Shown: positions 26,251-35,277, counted from the first letter of the stretch. The stretch: DNA of 37,375 nt from Bacillota bacterium (GCA_012520035.1 JAAYOY010000010.1:1-37375), one strand, 5' to 3'. Notes: generated by a model not told the origin, from the sequence alone. Numbers and translations are program-made.

Positions 26251-26279
26251 TTGACAATCCTAATTAAAATCTTTAAAAT
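26251..26279 (+). promoter_or_regulatory. Strong sigma-A promoter upstream of cooT leader
   Basis: A perfect TTGACA (26251-26256) and TAAAAT (26274-26279) are 17 bp apart, directly after the FtsA-like stop. Transcription from about 26286 gives a ~200-nt leader before the CooT gene. Confidence 0.7.
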
Positions 26280-26285
26280 CGGGTT

Positions 26286-26490
26286 AGAGGTGTTACAATT
26301 TATAGATTATTGTTACCCGGATTGTTTCCGGTCGGTATGGTTGGGAGTATTTGTGGGGTATTCGTAGGGCATAATCTTTAGATTATTGTTGCTAATAGGA
26401 GGTGTTTGCTTAAATTTACAAAGGGGAAAGTAATTTATAAGTAATATAATTTATAAGTAAAATACAATATAATACTAGGAGATGATTTTA
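26286..26490 (+). other. ~205-nt untranslated leader of the CooT-like gene with repeats
   Basis: The leader contains TAGATTATTGTT twice (26303-26314 and 26379-26390), a CCGGA-TTGTT-TCCGG hairpin at 26317-26331, and an AGGAGGTG at 26398-26405 with no gene at proper spacing. A direct repeat of TAATTTATAAGTAA lies just before the CooT ribosome site. No known riboswitch family was recognised. Confidence 0.35.
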
Positions 26491-26682
26491 ATGTGTATGA
26501 TTACTGTTTACAAAGGCAGTATTAAGGAAGAAAATAAAATGGCTGAGAATATCACCAAGTATAAATTAGATCTGGATACAGGAAAGCTTACTGTCTATCA
26601 AATGCTTAAAGAACCACAGGAGTTTCAAATTACAAAAAGTGTTAGCTGGGATGAAAGTAATGATTCGATGATTATTGAATAA
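26491..26682 (+). CDS. CooT family small nickel-binding protein
   Basis: This 63-residue protein starts MCMITVYKGS, the hallmark MCMATVY-like start of CooT proteins (PF10133), where the N-terminal Cys2 is the nickel ligand in characterised members. The family is common in anaerobes and associated with carbon monoxide dehydrogenase maturation in Rhodospirillum, but most homologues lie away from CODH genes. The C-terminal half is a short beta-rich segment ending SWDESNDSMIIE. The ATG at 26491 has AGGAG 9 nt upstream and is chosen over the in-frame ATG at 26482, which would move Cys2 inward. It has its own promoter and long leader. Confidence 0.75.
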   Translation: MCMITVYKGSIKEENKMAENITKYKLDLDTGKLTVYQMLKEPQEFQITKSVSWDESNDSMIIE

Positions 26683-26707
26683 ATAATGGTTTTCAGCTGC
26701 ATAAAGA

Positions 26708-26774
26708 GGCTTTACAAGCCGGCCGCGGCCTTGGCAGCTTGTGCCGACAGTGAGGCGCGTACTGTTGTAAGGCC
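26708..26774. other. Cloverleaf-like inverted-repeat element downstream of cooT
   Basis: GGCTTTACAA (26708-26717) pairs with TTGTAAGGCC (26765-26774) with one G-T wobble. Between them are a GCCG/CGGC stem, a TTGGCA/TGCCGA stem and an ACAGT/ACTGT stem, giving a four-way-junction shape. It overlaps the end of a minus-strand open frame, so structure and coding are competing readings. It is not a tRNA. Confidence 0.3.
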
Positions 26775-26925
26775 GGAGAATAGGTCGGAGCTGTTATACA
26801 TATAGGGATTAACTGGAAGCGGCGGATATATCCTTGCTCCTCTTGGATAAACGGCGCTTCTATTTTTTATCCAGATTACGGGTATGGGAGGCGAAGCAGC
26901 TCCGGAAAAAAGTACTCCCCCTCAT
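26712..26925 (-). pseudogene. Possible small decayed or frameshifted gene
   Basis: A minus-strand frame is open for ~69 codons from 26921 to a TAA at 26712. Segments read PPIPVIWIKNRSAVYP, PPLPVNPYMYNSSDLFSG and LTTVRASLSAQAAKAAAGL, which look protein-like, but it has no usable start. An ATG at 26923-26925 is out of frame and would join if one base were removed from the T6 run (plus A6) at about 26905-26910. I do not recognise the product. It may equally be chance openness over a structured RNA. Confidence 0.22.
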
Positions 26926-27084
26926 ATGACACTTGCTTCGTCATACAGACAGCCACTCTTTATCTGATGGGTTTGGGCGAAATATTAAAACAATTTTCGG
27001 TTAACAAGTTTATGTATTTAGGAAATCCCAGCTGTTTGCGGGCCTAGAAAAAGCATATCCCCTGCCGATATGCCACGTGTTGTT
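26926..27084. other. Intergenic stretch before the repeat block
   Basis: No gene is visible. It contains a small TATGAC/GTCATA hairpin at about 26925-26945 and otherwise AT-rich unique sequence. A 66-codon frame here and across the repeats (27010-27210 minus) is an artefact of the repeats. Confidence 0.4.
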
Positions 27085-27219
27085 GTTTATAAAATGCGAC
27101 AGCGAGAACCGTCCCCTTTGTCGTTTATAAAATGCGACAGCGAGAACCGTCCCCTTTGTCGCATTGTCGTTTATAAAATGCGACAGCGAGAACCGTCCCC
27201 TTTGTCGCACTTTGTCGCA
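27085..27219. repeat. Three tandem REP-like palindromic repeats
   Basis: An identical 38-bp unit begins at 27085, 27123 and 27169. Each holds TTTATAAAATGCGACAGCGA followed by GAACCGTCCCCTTTGTCG. Ends ATGCGACA and TGTCGCAT make each unit a hairpin; the first unit lacks the full right arm and the later ones carry extra GCATTGTC or GCACTTTGTCGCAT. Units abut with no spacers, so it is not CRISPR. GGGGACGGTTCTC-type palindromes of this sort are dispersed in Clostridial genomes and are reminiscent of REP elements moved by RAYT transposases; no such transposase lies in the window. Confidence 0.8.
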
Positions 27220-27306
27220 TGCCCCTATATCTTCGACTCTATTTGATCAAAAATTGTTAGACGATACTTTTTTAGACATTTTTTACTTTTTAGTATAAGT
27301 AAGGTA

Positions 27307-27335
27307 TTGCTTTTCATGGGAATTACTGGTATAAT
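27307..27335 (+). promoter_or_regulatory. Promoter of the AbrB-family gene
   Basis: TTGCTT (27307-27312) and TATAAT (27330-27335) are 17 bp apart, with transcription predicted near 27342 and a leader of about 40 nt. Confidence 0.7.
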
Positions 27336-27381
27336 ACCGGTTGAAAGAAATGTCGAATACTGTAAAAAGGGGGTTTAAAAG

Positions 27382-27621
27382 TTGAAATCAACAGGAATAG
27401 TCAGGAAAGTGGATGAGTTGGGAAGGGTTGTTATTCCAATAGAGTTGCGGCGTACTCTGGGAATTAATATTAAAGATGCTCTGGAAATTTACGTCGACGG
27501 AGAAAAGATTGTTTTAAAGAAATACGAACCGGCATGTATCTTTTGTGGCAGCGCTGATAATGTAAGGCAATTTAGCGGCAGAATAATCTGCCAGGAGTGT
27601 ATTGATAAAATGGAGCGCTAA
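27382..27621 (+). CDS. AbrB/SpoVT-family transition-state regulator with zinc-ribbon tail
   Basis: This 79-residue DNA-binding protein begins MKSTGIVRKVDELGRVVIPIELRRTLGI, the swapped-hairpin AbrB domain (1-45). The C-terminal part carries CIFC and CQEC pairs (~53-75), a likely zinc ribbon, as in many Clostridial AbrB homologues. The TTG at 27382 has AGGGGG 9 nt upstream. AbrB proteins repress post-exponential genes in Bacillus; in B. subtilis abrB also lies beside rsmI (yabC region), and rsmI converges here, which supports orthology at the family level. Targets cannot be read from the sequence. Confidence 0.92.
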   Translation: MKSTGIVRKVDELGRVVIPIELRRTLGINIKDALEIYVDGEKIVLKKYEPACIFCGSADNVRQFSGRIICQECIDKMER

Positions 27622-27660
27622 TATTGGTTAATCAAATTACTCAAAGCTGTTTAAAAGGAA

Positions 27661-28581
27661 TTATTTATTATGTTTTATTAAACCTTTTCTTTTTAGCTGC
27701 ACCAGTATGGTATAGACCTCATTTTTACTTAGGGAGGTATCCCGGGCGACTTTTTTTACGGCTTCACTGGGCGGGATGCCCTCTTTGACAGACAATAAAA
27801 GCAGATGTCTGCATTCTTCTTTCAACAATTCCAGCTCAACGCTGGTTTTTTTTCCCTTTCCCCTTACACCTGTTTTCTCCCTCTGCGGAGCGATTACCAG
27901 CGTTATTTCTCCTCGGGGCGGAGTATTGAGGAAATGGTCGAGAAGCAGAGCAGCGCTCCCCCGGCGCACTTCTTCAAACTTTTTAGTCAGCTCACGGCAT
28001 ACGGCTATTTCCCTCTCCTGCAAGATTTCTTTCGCTTCCTCAAGGGTCTTTACCAGGCGATGAGGAGATTCAAAAGCAACAACCGCTTTTTCCTCCCCGG
28101 CAATAGACTCCAGTTCCTTTTTCATTGTGGCTCTATCTCTGCTCAAAAAGCCCCAGAAAACAAATCTATCCCCGGAATAGCCGGAGATAGTTAAAGCAGT
28201 AAGTACAGCAGATGGACCGGGCAAAACCGTATAGGGTATCCCCTCTTCCAAAAGCAGATTTAACAGATAGCGGCCGGGATCGGAGATAAGGGGCATGCCG
28301 GCATCACTAATCAGGGCAATTTTTGCACCTTCTTTCAGCTTTTGGAGAATTTCTACGCTCTTTTTATCCCTGTTGGATTCCCTGAAAGAGATCAAGGGAG
28401 ACTTGATTCCATAATGGTGTAACAGTTTCCTGGAATGATTAATGCTCTCCACTGCAATAAAATCCGCTTCTTTTAAATGTTCCAGAGCCCTTAGCGTAAT
28501 ATCCTTTAAGTTGCCGATAGGGGTTGCACAAATATACAGAGTTCCTTTGATTATGTCCCTGTTCTTTTCATTGCTTTTCAT
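27661..28581 (-). CDS. rsmI: 16S rRNA (cytidine-1402-2'-O)-methyltransferase
   Basis: This 306-residue tetrapyrrole-methylase-fold SAM enzyme 2'-O-methylates C1402 in the ribosomal P site. Typical motifs are LYICATPIGNLKDITLRAL at the N terminus, ISDAGMPLISDPG, LPGPSAVLTALTISG, FWGFLSRD and FESPHRLVKTLEE. A C-terminal helix-turn-helix-like tail (SLSKNEVYTILVQLKRKG) is present. It starts two bases after the ricT stop. It is the last gene of the guaB-to-rsmI block and converges on the AbrB gene with a 39 bp gap and no clear terminator. Confidence 0.95.
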   Translation of the reverse strand: MKSNEKNRDIIKGTLYICATPIGNLKDITLRALEHLKEADFIAVESINHSRKLLHHYGIKSPLISFRESNRDKKSVEILQKLKEGAKIALISDAGMPLISDPGRYLLNLLLEEGIPYTVLPGPSAVLTALTISGYSGDRFVFWGFLSRDRATMKKELESIAGEEKAVVAFESPHRLVKTLEEAKEILQEREIAVCRELTKKFEEVRRGSAALLLDHFLNTPPRGEITLVIAPQREKTGVRGKGKKTSVELELLKEECRHLLLLSVKEGIPPSEAVKKVARDTSLSKNEVYTILVQLKRKGLIKHNK

Positions 28582-28583
28582 GA

Positions 28584-29408
28584 TTACTTGCCTTCACAAG
28601 GAGGTAGCTTTTCAATTTCTTCAATGGGGAATTCCTCCTGCCTGCAAAGCTCCAGTAAATCAACAAGGACTGTTTTTTTGACTAAATTCTGGCCTATGAC
28701 CTTCGCTTCACCGTGAGGTGTGAGAACCAGTTCTCCCGTAGCAGGAAAATCCCCGCGCGTACATTCATAATGCTCAGCTTCATAGCGCAGACAGCACATC
28801 AGGCGTCCGCAGATCCCGGATATTTTTGTAGGATTTAAAGAAAGGTTTTGCTCCTTTGCCATCTTAATTGAAACCGGCCCAAAATCTCCCAGGAATGTAG
28901 CGCAACATAAACCTCTCCCGCAGGGCCCGAGACCTCCCAGCATTTTAGCTTCATCCCTGACACCGATTTGCCGCAGTTCTATACGGGTGCGGAAAATTGA
29001 TGCCAGGTCTTTAACCAGTTCCCGGAAATCAACCCTGTTGTCAGCTGTAAAATAAAAGATTATTTTATTATGGTCAAAAGTATATTCTACATCAACCAGC
29101 TTCATCTGCAGGTTATGCTTCTCAATTTTTTCCTGGCAGATTTGGATAGCCTCTTTTTCCTTTTGTCTGTTTTCAGCCAGCTGCTTATAATCTTCTTCGT
29201 TGGCTATCCGGCGGACAACTCTTAAAGGAGCTACCAGTTCATCCTCACTCACTTCCCTGTTCTCCAACACCACTTCCCCAAACTCCAAACCGCGGCTCGT
29301 TTCTACAATTAGATCCTGGCCCTGTTTCAATTCCAGGTTGCCCGGATCAAAATAATATATTTTCCCCGCCCGGCGAAAGCGTACTCCCACTACTTTTGGC
29401 AATCTCAA
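28584..29408 (-). CDS. ricT: RicT/YaaT (PSP1 domain) subunit of the RNase Y specificity complex
   Basis: This 274-residue PSP1-domain protein contains PRKVVGVRF-like N-terminal strands (RLPKVVGVRFRRAGKIYYFDPG) and cysteine clusters GLGPCGRGLCC and ICGRLMCCLRYE, plus a CTRGDFPATGE segment. These residues bind [4Fe-4S] clusters in the Bacillus RicAFT complex, which modulates RNase Y and the sporulation phosphorelay. Its ATG overlaps the holB stop by four bases (ATGA). The holB-ricT order is conserved in Firmicutes; yabA, often between ricT and rsmI in Bacilli, is absent. Confidence 0.94.
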   Translation of the reverse strand: MRLPKVVGVRFRRAGKIYYFDPGNLELKQGQDLIVETSRGLEFGEVVLENREVSEDELVAPLRVVRRIANEEDYKQLAENRQKEKEAIQICQEKIEKHNLQMKLVDVEYTFDHNKIIFYFTADNRVDFRELVKDLASIFRTRIELRQIGVRDEAKMLGGLGPCGRGLCCATFLGDFGPVSIKMAKEQNLSLNPTKISGICGRLMCCLRYEAEHYECTRGDFPATGELVLTPHGEAKVIGQNLVKKTVLVDLLELCRQEEFPIEEIEKLPPCEGK

Positions 29409-30406
29409 ACAGCTCCTCTCATCTGCAAAAACAATACCTCAACAGCAAGGCGTTTATTGATATTATTGAGCAGTTCTCCCTGAAGATCCAGCAGATGACG
29501 GCACATCCTCTCCAAATAATTGATATTTTCCCCACCCGGGAAAAGGATCTTTTCTTCAACGTTTATATTATTATACTGCAGTTTATCCTTTATTAGCTTT
29601 ATTTCCGGGCGGACGCCCAGTTCAAATAACAGCCTGTTGCGATAGATGATTAAAAGTAAATTTATTACTTCCTGTAAATTTTCTTTTCCGGAGAGCTCCT
29701 CCGCTTTTATAAATATATTGTCCAGGGATTCATTTTCCAGGCTTTCTAACAACAATAAAACTTCTTCCAGGCTCTTTTTCAACCCGCCTTTCGAAGACAG
29801 CTCCAGGGCCTTTCCGGGATTTCCTCCCGCCAAGGCAATCACGATCTCCCTCTCCTGGGGCTCCAACAAGCTCTGCCGCTTCAGCAACAGCTCCATCTCC
29901 TCCGGCGACAGGGGTTTTAAAGCAAAGTGCAGGCTTCTGGAGACAACAGTAGGGAGCAAAGCCCAGGGTCTGGAGCTGAGTAAAATAAAAACCAGATCCG
30001 CGGGAGGTTCTTCCAAAATTTGCAGAAGGCTATTGGCTGCCGGCAAAGTCATAAGATCGGCACCGTGAATAAGACAGACTTTTTTCCGCCCTTCTCTGGG
30101 AAAATAATACAGGCTTTCCTTTAACTCGCGCAGTTGCCCGATTTTAATCGATGCCCCCTCTGGAAATAGCTGATAAAAGTCAGGATGAATCCCGCTGAGA
30201 GTTTTTCGGCAAGAAAGGCAGCTTTTGCAGGGAGGATCCAGCTCACTGCTGCAGTTCAAAGCCTGAGCAAAAAGAAACGCCAGGCTTTTTTTACCGCTCC
30301 CGTCAGGGCCTGAAAACAGATAGGCATGAGTTGTCTGCCCGCTGGAAAGGGAGCGTTTTAATGCTCTGATTATTAAATCCTGGCCAATTATTTCCTCAAA
30401 CCCCAT
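29405..30406 (-). CDS. holB: DNA polymerase III delta' subunit
   Basis: This ~333-residue AAA+ clamp-loader subunit has GQDLIIRALKRSL at the N terminus, the P-loop GPDGSGKKSLAF, the zinc module CKSCLSCRKTLSG and LQILEEPPADLVFILLSS. A partial sensor region follows, then the helical C-terminal domain. The ATG at 30406 (MGFEEIIGQ) matches homologues and has AAGGTG about 9 nt upstream; a GTG at 30418 is a second option. It follows tmk by 24 nt. It loads the beta clamp with DnaX and HolA. Confidence 0.93.
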   Translation of the reverse strand: MGFEEIIGQDLIIRALKRSLSSGQTTHAYLFSGPDGSGKKSLAFLFAQALNCSSELDPPCKSCLSCRKTLSGIHPDFYQLFPEGASIKIGQLRELKESLYYFPREGRKKVCLIHGADLMTLPAANSLLQILEEPPADLVFILLSSRPWALLPTVVSRSLHFALKPLSPEEMELLLKRQSLLEPQEREIVIALAGGNPGKALELSSKGGLKKSLEEVLLLLESLENESLDNIFIKAEELSGKENLQEVINLLLIIYRNRLLFELGVRPEIKLIKDKLQYNNINVEEKILFPGGENINYLERMCRHLLDLQGELLNNINKRLAVEVLFLQMRGAV

Positions 30407-30430
30407 CTTTATAATCACCTTTTCCCTGGC

Positions 30431-31096
30431 TTACAGGAGATTTTTTTTACGTAAAAGCGGTTCCGTTAGCTGCCAAATTTTTTCATGTACTGCATCAGAG
30501 TTTCCACCGGCCTCTATAATAACGATGCGTCCGGAGCTTCGTCCGGCAAGCTCCAGATAACCCTGGCGTACCCTGCAATGATAATCCAGCCCTTTTTGTT
30601 CCACACGGTCACCCTGCCATTTTCCACTTTTATCTCCTTCTTGCAGACGCTTCAAACCGGTTTGCGCATCAAGATCCAGTAAAAATGTGATCTCCGGCAT
30701 AAGGCCTCCAGCAGCCCACAGGTTAATTTTTTCAATAATTTCCGGGCTCTCTCCTCCACCAAAACCCTGATACACAATATTTGAATCAAGGTAACGGTCG
30801 CTGATAACAACCCGGCCTTTTTTTAAAGAAGGATTAATCAACTGTCTGACCAGCTGTGCTCTGGCAGCGCTGTAAAGCAGAACCTCACAGGCAACAGTCA
30901 TCTCTGAATATTCCGGGTTTAGTAAAAGTTTTCGGATTTCCTCCCCAACAGGGGTCCCTCCCGGCTCCCTTGTCAAAAAAACCTCAACGCCAAGGTTCTC
31001 CAGCCTGGTTTTCAACAGCCTTGCCTGTGTTGTCTTGCCGGCCCCATCCGGCCCTTCTATACTAATAAAAAGCCCATTTTTTTCATGCTTTAACAT
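30431..31096 (-). CDS. tmk: Thymidylate kinase
   Basis: The 221-residue P-loop kinase phosphorylates dTMP to dTDP. It shows Walker A GPDGAGKTTQ near residue 15, the TREPGGTPVGEEIR segment with the DR(E/R)PGG-like loop, SDRYLDSNIVYQGFGGG and FLLDLDAQTGLKRL. The lid-region residues and length are normal. It lies downstream of the decarboxylase-like gene and upstream of holB, the order seen in Bacillus (yaaO-tmk-holB). Confidence 0.96.
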   Translation of the reverse strand: MLKHEKNGLFISIEGPDGAGKTTQARLLKTRLENLGVEVFLTREPGGTPVGEEIRKLLLNPEYSEMTVACEVLLYSAARAQLVRQLINPSLKKGRVVISDRYLDSNIVYQGFGGGESPEIIEKINLWAAGGLMPEITFLLDLDAQTGLKRLQEGDKSGKWQGDRVEQKGLDYHCRVRQGYLELAGRSSGRIVIIEAGGNSDAVHEKIWQLTEPLLRKKNLL

Positions 31097-31131
31097 CTCA
31101 GGGTGGCCCTCACAGCTTTACCGTTTCGTTT

Positions 31132-32688
31132 TTAACTATATTTTATCATATTAACCTTCTCTGAAACAACTTTAACTGTATTAAGGGCGGGATCGGCCGC
31201 GCCCTGAAAGATAGCTTGCCCATTCCTTATATGTAAGAGAAAGGACAGGGTATCCTCCGCGATCATTTCACCAGGGGCCAAGAGGGGTATCCCCGGGGGT
31301 GAAAGTACAACCATTTCGGCACATACTTTTCCTAAAGAATCCTCAAGGGGCACTATAGAGGAAGGAGCAGCGAGCGCTTCGCGCGGGGATATAGAAAGAG
31401 GAGAAAACTCAGTCTCTATTATGCCCTTCCCTTTCGCGGAAAAACTATTACCTGAACACCGGAACAGCGAGGGGGAAAAACTGCATATCTTCCCCCGGGA
31501 TGCAGTGTTTAAACAAAGATCATCCCTGGCCTGAACAAATCCCCTGGATACGGTATCGGGGGATAATCCAAGCTGAGACGGCCCTATAACAGCCAGCAGA
31601 TAACCATCTGCATGCATTTCTACCTGAATACGGTATTTCCGGGCCAGCCTCTCTGCAAAACGGCTCCCCCCCCCGCCGGGAAAAAGCAGTGTAATACGGC
31701 AGGGATCAAGGCTGAATCCTTTCTTTTTCGTCATCCGGGGCGATAGAATAGAAAACCCGTTTTTTTCCAGATCACGGCGCAGATACCGGGCCCATTCCCA
31801 GGCGGCATTGAACAGGCTTTCTCCTTTAAAAGCCATCTGCCTTCTGATCAGATCCAGGGAAATCATCACCGGATAAGAAGGACTGCTTGTCTGCAACGCT
31901 CCCAGCCAAAACTTTAGTTGAGATGTATATCTATTGTTGCCCAGATGCAGCAATGCCCCCGGCGTAAGGGCTCCCAGCGATTTATGAGCGCTGTGCAACC
32001 AGATATCCGCTCCGGCCGCAGCGCTGTGGGGTAATTTTTTCCTGTAAAAGGAAAGATGTCCGCCATGTGCCTCATCTACTGCAAAAAGCACGCCATAATC
32101 TGCAGCTGCTTTCTTGATCGCCTTTAAATCCGCAGTAACTCCCCAGTATGAAGGAGAGGTAAGCAATAAAAGCCTGGCATCGGGATGTTCGGCCAACGCC
32201 CTTTCAACATTATCCAGGGAAACATTTAAAGGAAAACCGACAGAATTTTCCTTTTCAACGGGCAGATAAACAGGCCGGGCGCCGGAAAGCGCAATGCCGT
32301 GCAACGCGGCCTTATGCGCTAAACGGCTCAACAATACTTTATCCCCCGGGCGGCAAACAGCTAAAATAAGCGCAAGAAGCCCGCCGGTTACGCCGTTGAC
32401 AAGGAAAAAGGTTTCCTCTGCCTTGAAAAGCTGTGCGGCGAGCTTCTGGGCTTTTTTTAGAGCACCCCGGGGAAGATGAAGATCATCGAGAGGTCCGATC
32501 TCTGTTAAATCCAACCGCATCAAGGGGCTAAAGCCTTTACCGGTAAGATCCGGAGCCCCGGGTCCCCTGCCGTGCAAGGGAACATGTAGCGGAATTTTCC
32601 CCTCTCTAAGGTATTTTTTCACTGCTGAGTACAGGGGAACATGCGCCTGGCCTGTTTTTCCCCGAGGGATTTCCCTGCTGGTATTCAA
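31132..32688 (-). CDS. PLP-dependent Orn/Lys/Arg decarboxylase family protein (YaaO-like)
   Basis: This 518-residue fold-type I enzyme carries the decarboxylase motifs: HVPLHGRGPG near residue 35, FLVNGVTGGLLALI, DEAHGGH (D205-H211), and HSAHKSLGALTPGALLH with the PLP lysine K236. A C-terminal decarboxylase domain includes PPGIPLLAPGEMI. Substrate (arginine, lysine or ornithine) cannot be told. It is a TTG start at 32688, with GGAG 10 nt upstream; no later in-frame start precedes the conserved VPLYSAVKKYL. This puts its first 83 nt inside the gin gene in a different frame. yaaO-like genes at this place are conserved in Firmicutes. Confidence 0.9.
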   Translation of the reverse strand: MNTSREIPRGKTGQAHVPLYSAVKKYLREGKIPLHVPLHGRGPGAPDLTGKGFSPLMRLDLTEIGPLDDLHLPRGALKKAQKLAAQLFKAEETFFLVNGVTGGLLALILAVCRPGDKVLLSRLAHKAALHGIALSGARPVYLPVEKENSVGFPLNVSLDNVERALAEHPDARLLLLTSPSYWGVTADLKAIKKAAADYGVLFAVDEAHGGHLSFYRKKLPHSAAAGADIWLHSAHKSLGALTPGALLHLGNNRYTSQLKFWLGALQTSSPSYPVMISLDLIRRQMAFKGESLFNAAWEWARYLRRDLEKNGFSILSPRMTKKKGFSLDPCRITLLFPGGGGSRFAERLARKYRIQVEMHADGYLLAVIGPSQLGLSPDTVSRGFVQARDDLCLNTASRGKICSFSPSLFRCSGNSFSAKGKGIIETEFSPLSISPREALAAPSSIVPLEDSLGKVCAEMVVLSPPGIPLLAPGEMIAEDTLSFLLHIRNGQAIFQGAADPALNTVKVVSEKVNMIKYS

Positions 32689-32866
32689 TAAAATCCGGCT
32701 CCTTCCAGAGCTTTTTAATTTTCTCTAAAAAGACCAGGTATTTAAGGTCAAAAGGCGAAGTAGCTACTATTTCCCTTTCACAGTCTAGGCAAATAAAGAA
32801 CATCAAAATATTAATTCCGGCATTTTTTTGCTGTTTACAAAACAAGCATCTCTGTGTCTCATGCAT
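32606..32866 (-). CDS. gin: Anti-sigma factor Gin (CsfB) family zinc protein
   Basis: This 86-residue protein has the Gin signature: MHETQRCLFCKQQK, then FICLDCEREIVATSP and a C-terminal KKLWKEPDF helix. The CxxC...CxxC zinc knuckles are intact. In Bacillus, Gin/CsfB is made in the forespore and inhibits sigma-G and, in the mother cell, sigma-E, so its presence implies endospore formation. The ATG at 32866 is preceded by GGTGAT. Homologues end near the LW helix; the last ~25 residues here overlap the decarboxylase start and look unconserved. It lies upstream of the yaaO-like gene and tmk, as csfB does in B. subtilis. Confidence 0.88.
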   Translation of the reverse strand: MHETQRCLFCKQQKNAGINILMFFICLDCEREIVATSPFDLKYLVFLEKIKKLWKEPDFIEYQQGNPSGKNRPGACSPVLSSEKIP

Positions 32867-32935
32867 AATTATCACCAACCAGTACAAAAAGCTAATATAT
32901 CTTATGCCGGCAGTATAATTTTTGTCTTCAATGGT

Positions 32936-34432
<1,497 letters not shown>

Positions 34433-34567
34433 TCATAGCAGATCCGAGTATCCTGTGTCAATGCGGGTATTCCAGGAGAGAACATGTCATCGCCGGCACT
34501 GGCGTCTTACTGCTCAAAAAATGTCCGCAGTTCCTGGTTCCTGGTGCTGTGGAGTTTTGTTTACAGC

Positions 34568-34596
34568 ACTATAAAAACTTCTTTACAACTTGGAAA
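34568..34596 (-). promoter_or_regulatory. Candidate guaB promoter, overlapping the divergent promoter
   Basis: On the minus strand, TTTCCA (plus 34591-34596) and TATAGT (plus 34568-34573) are 17 bp apart. The leader to guaB would be about 170 nt. No purine riboswitch core was recognised in it. Confidence 0.4.
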
Positions 34597-34618
34597 CAGC
34601 AAAAAAATATACTAAAAT
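34590..34618 (+). promoter_or_regulatory. Promoter of the pyruvate-kinase-domain gene
   Basis: TTGGAA (34590-34595) and TAAAAT (34613-34618) are 17 bp apart, about 40 nt before the TTG start. Its -35 shares bases with the divergent guaB -35, so the two promoters may compete. Confidence 0.55.
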
Positions 34619-34659
34619 ATTCCCAGGATAAACAGAAAAGTAAAAAAGGAGTGTGTTCA

Positions 34660-35205
34660 TTGCTTTGGGAAAAAAAGGGTCCCGCAAATACTGATCTCAC
34701 GGTGGAGGCTGCATTGAAGAGATCTGCAGAATTGGGTATTGATTTTATCGTTGTAGCATCTAATAGCGGTAAAACCGCCCAAAAATTCCTGGAAAGGGGC
34801 GTCCGGGTGGTCTGCGTAACACATCATGCCGGTTTTAATAAACCGGGGGAAAATGAAATAAATCCGGATATTAAAGAAGAGCTCCAGCAAAAGGGTGCAC
34901 AGGTTCTAACCACCACTCATCTGCTGGCAGGAGTGGATAGAGCCCTGCGGCTTAAATTCGGAGGGCTCTATCCGGCGGAGATTATTGCTGCATCGCTGCG
35001 TATGCTCGGTCAGGGAGTAAAGGTTTGTGTAGAAATCGCTTGCATGGCCCTGGATGCAGGGCTTGTCCCTTATGGCCAGGAGATAATATCTGTTGCCGGC
35101 AGCGGGAAAGGTGCCGATACAGCCTGCGTTATTGTCCCTGCCCATTCCAACAATTTCTTTGATACAGTAGTTAAAGAAATAATCTGCATGCCGCGGGAAA
35201 AGTGA
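34660..35205 (+). CDS. Stand-alone pyruvate kinase C-terminal (alpha/beta) domain protein
   Basis: This 181-residue protein corresponds to the PK_C domain alone (PF02887), without the catalytic barrel. It includes LKRSAELGIDFIVVASNSGKTAQKFLERG, GVRVVCVTHHAGF and EIIAASLRMLGQGVKVCVEIACMALDAGL. The TTG at 34660 has AGGAG 8 nt upstream; the longer frame to 34324 crosses the promoter. In pyruvate kinase this domain binds allosteric effectors. Free-standing copies occur in Clostridia and archaea with no assigned function. It is divergent from guaB and converges on the CAP gene. Confidence 0.85.
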   Translation: MLWEKKGPANTDLTVEAALKRSAELGIDFIVVASNSGKTAQKFLERGVRVVCVTHHAGFNKPGENEINPDIKEELQQKGAQVLTTTHLLAGVDRALRLKFGGLYPAEIIAASLRMLGQGVKVCVEIACMALDAGLVPYGQEIISVAGSGKGADTACVIVPAHSNNFFDTVVKEIICMPREK

Positions 35206-35277
35206 TCATGCACTTGACTCCTGCCAGTTTCTTTGCAAATTTATGAACTGCAACCGCTTAACCGGAGCATCAAAAAC

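Noticed and set aside
26398-26445. Leader peptide after AGGAGGTG upstream of cooT
   Set aside because: The only starts are a TTG three bases after the SD (12 codons) or a GTG within it; spacing is too short to call a gene.
26708-26774. tRNA-like cloverleaf
   Set aside because: The acceptor-like stem is 10 bp, with no anticodon arm geometry, T-loop sequence or CCA end.
27010-27210. 66-codon minus-strand frame
   Set aside because: It is a periodic translation of the REP-like repeats with no ribosome site.
27085-27219. Possible CRISPR array
   Set aside because: The repeats abut or have only 8-nt insertions; there are no unique spacers and no cas genes.
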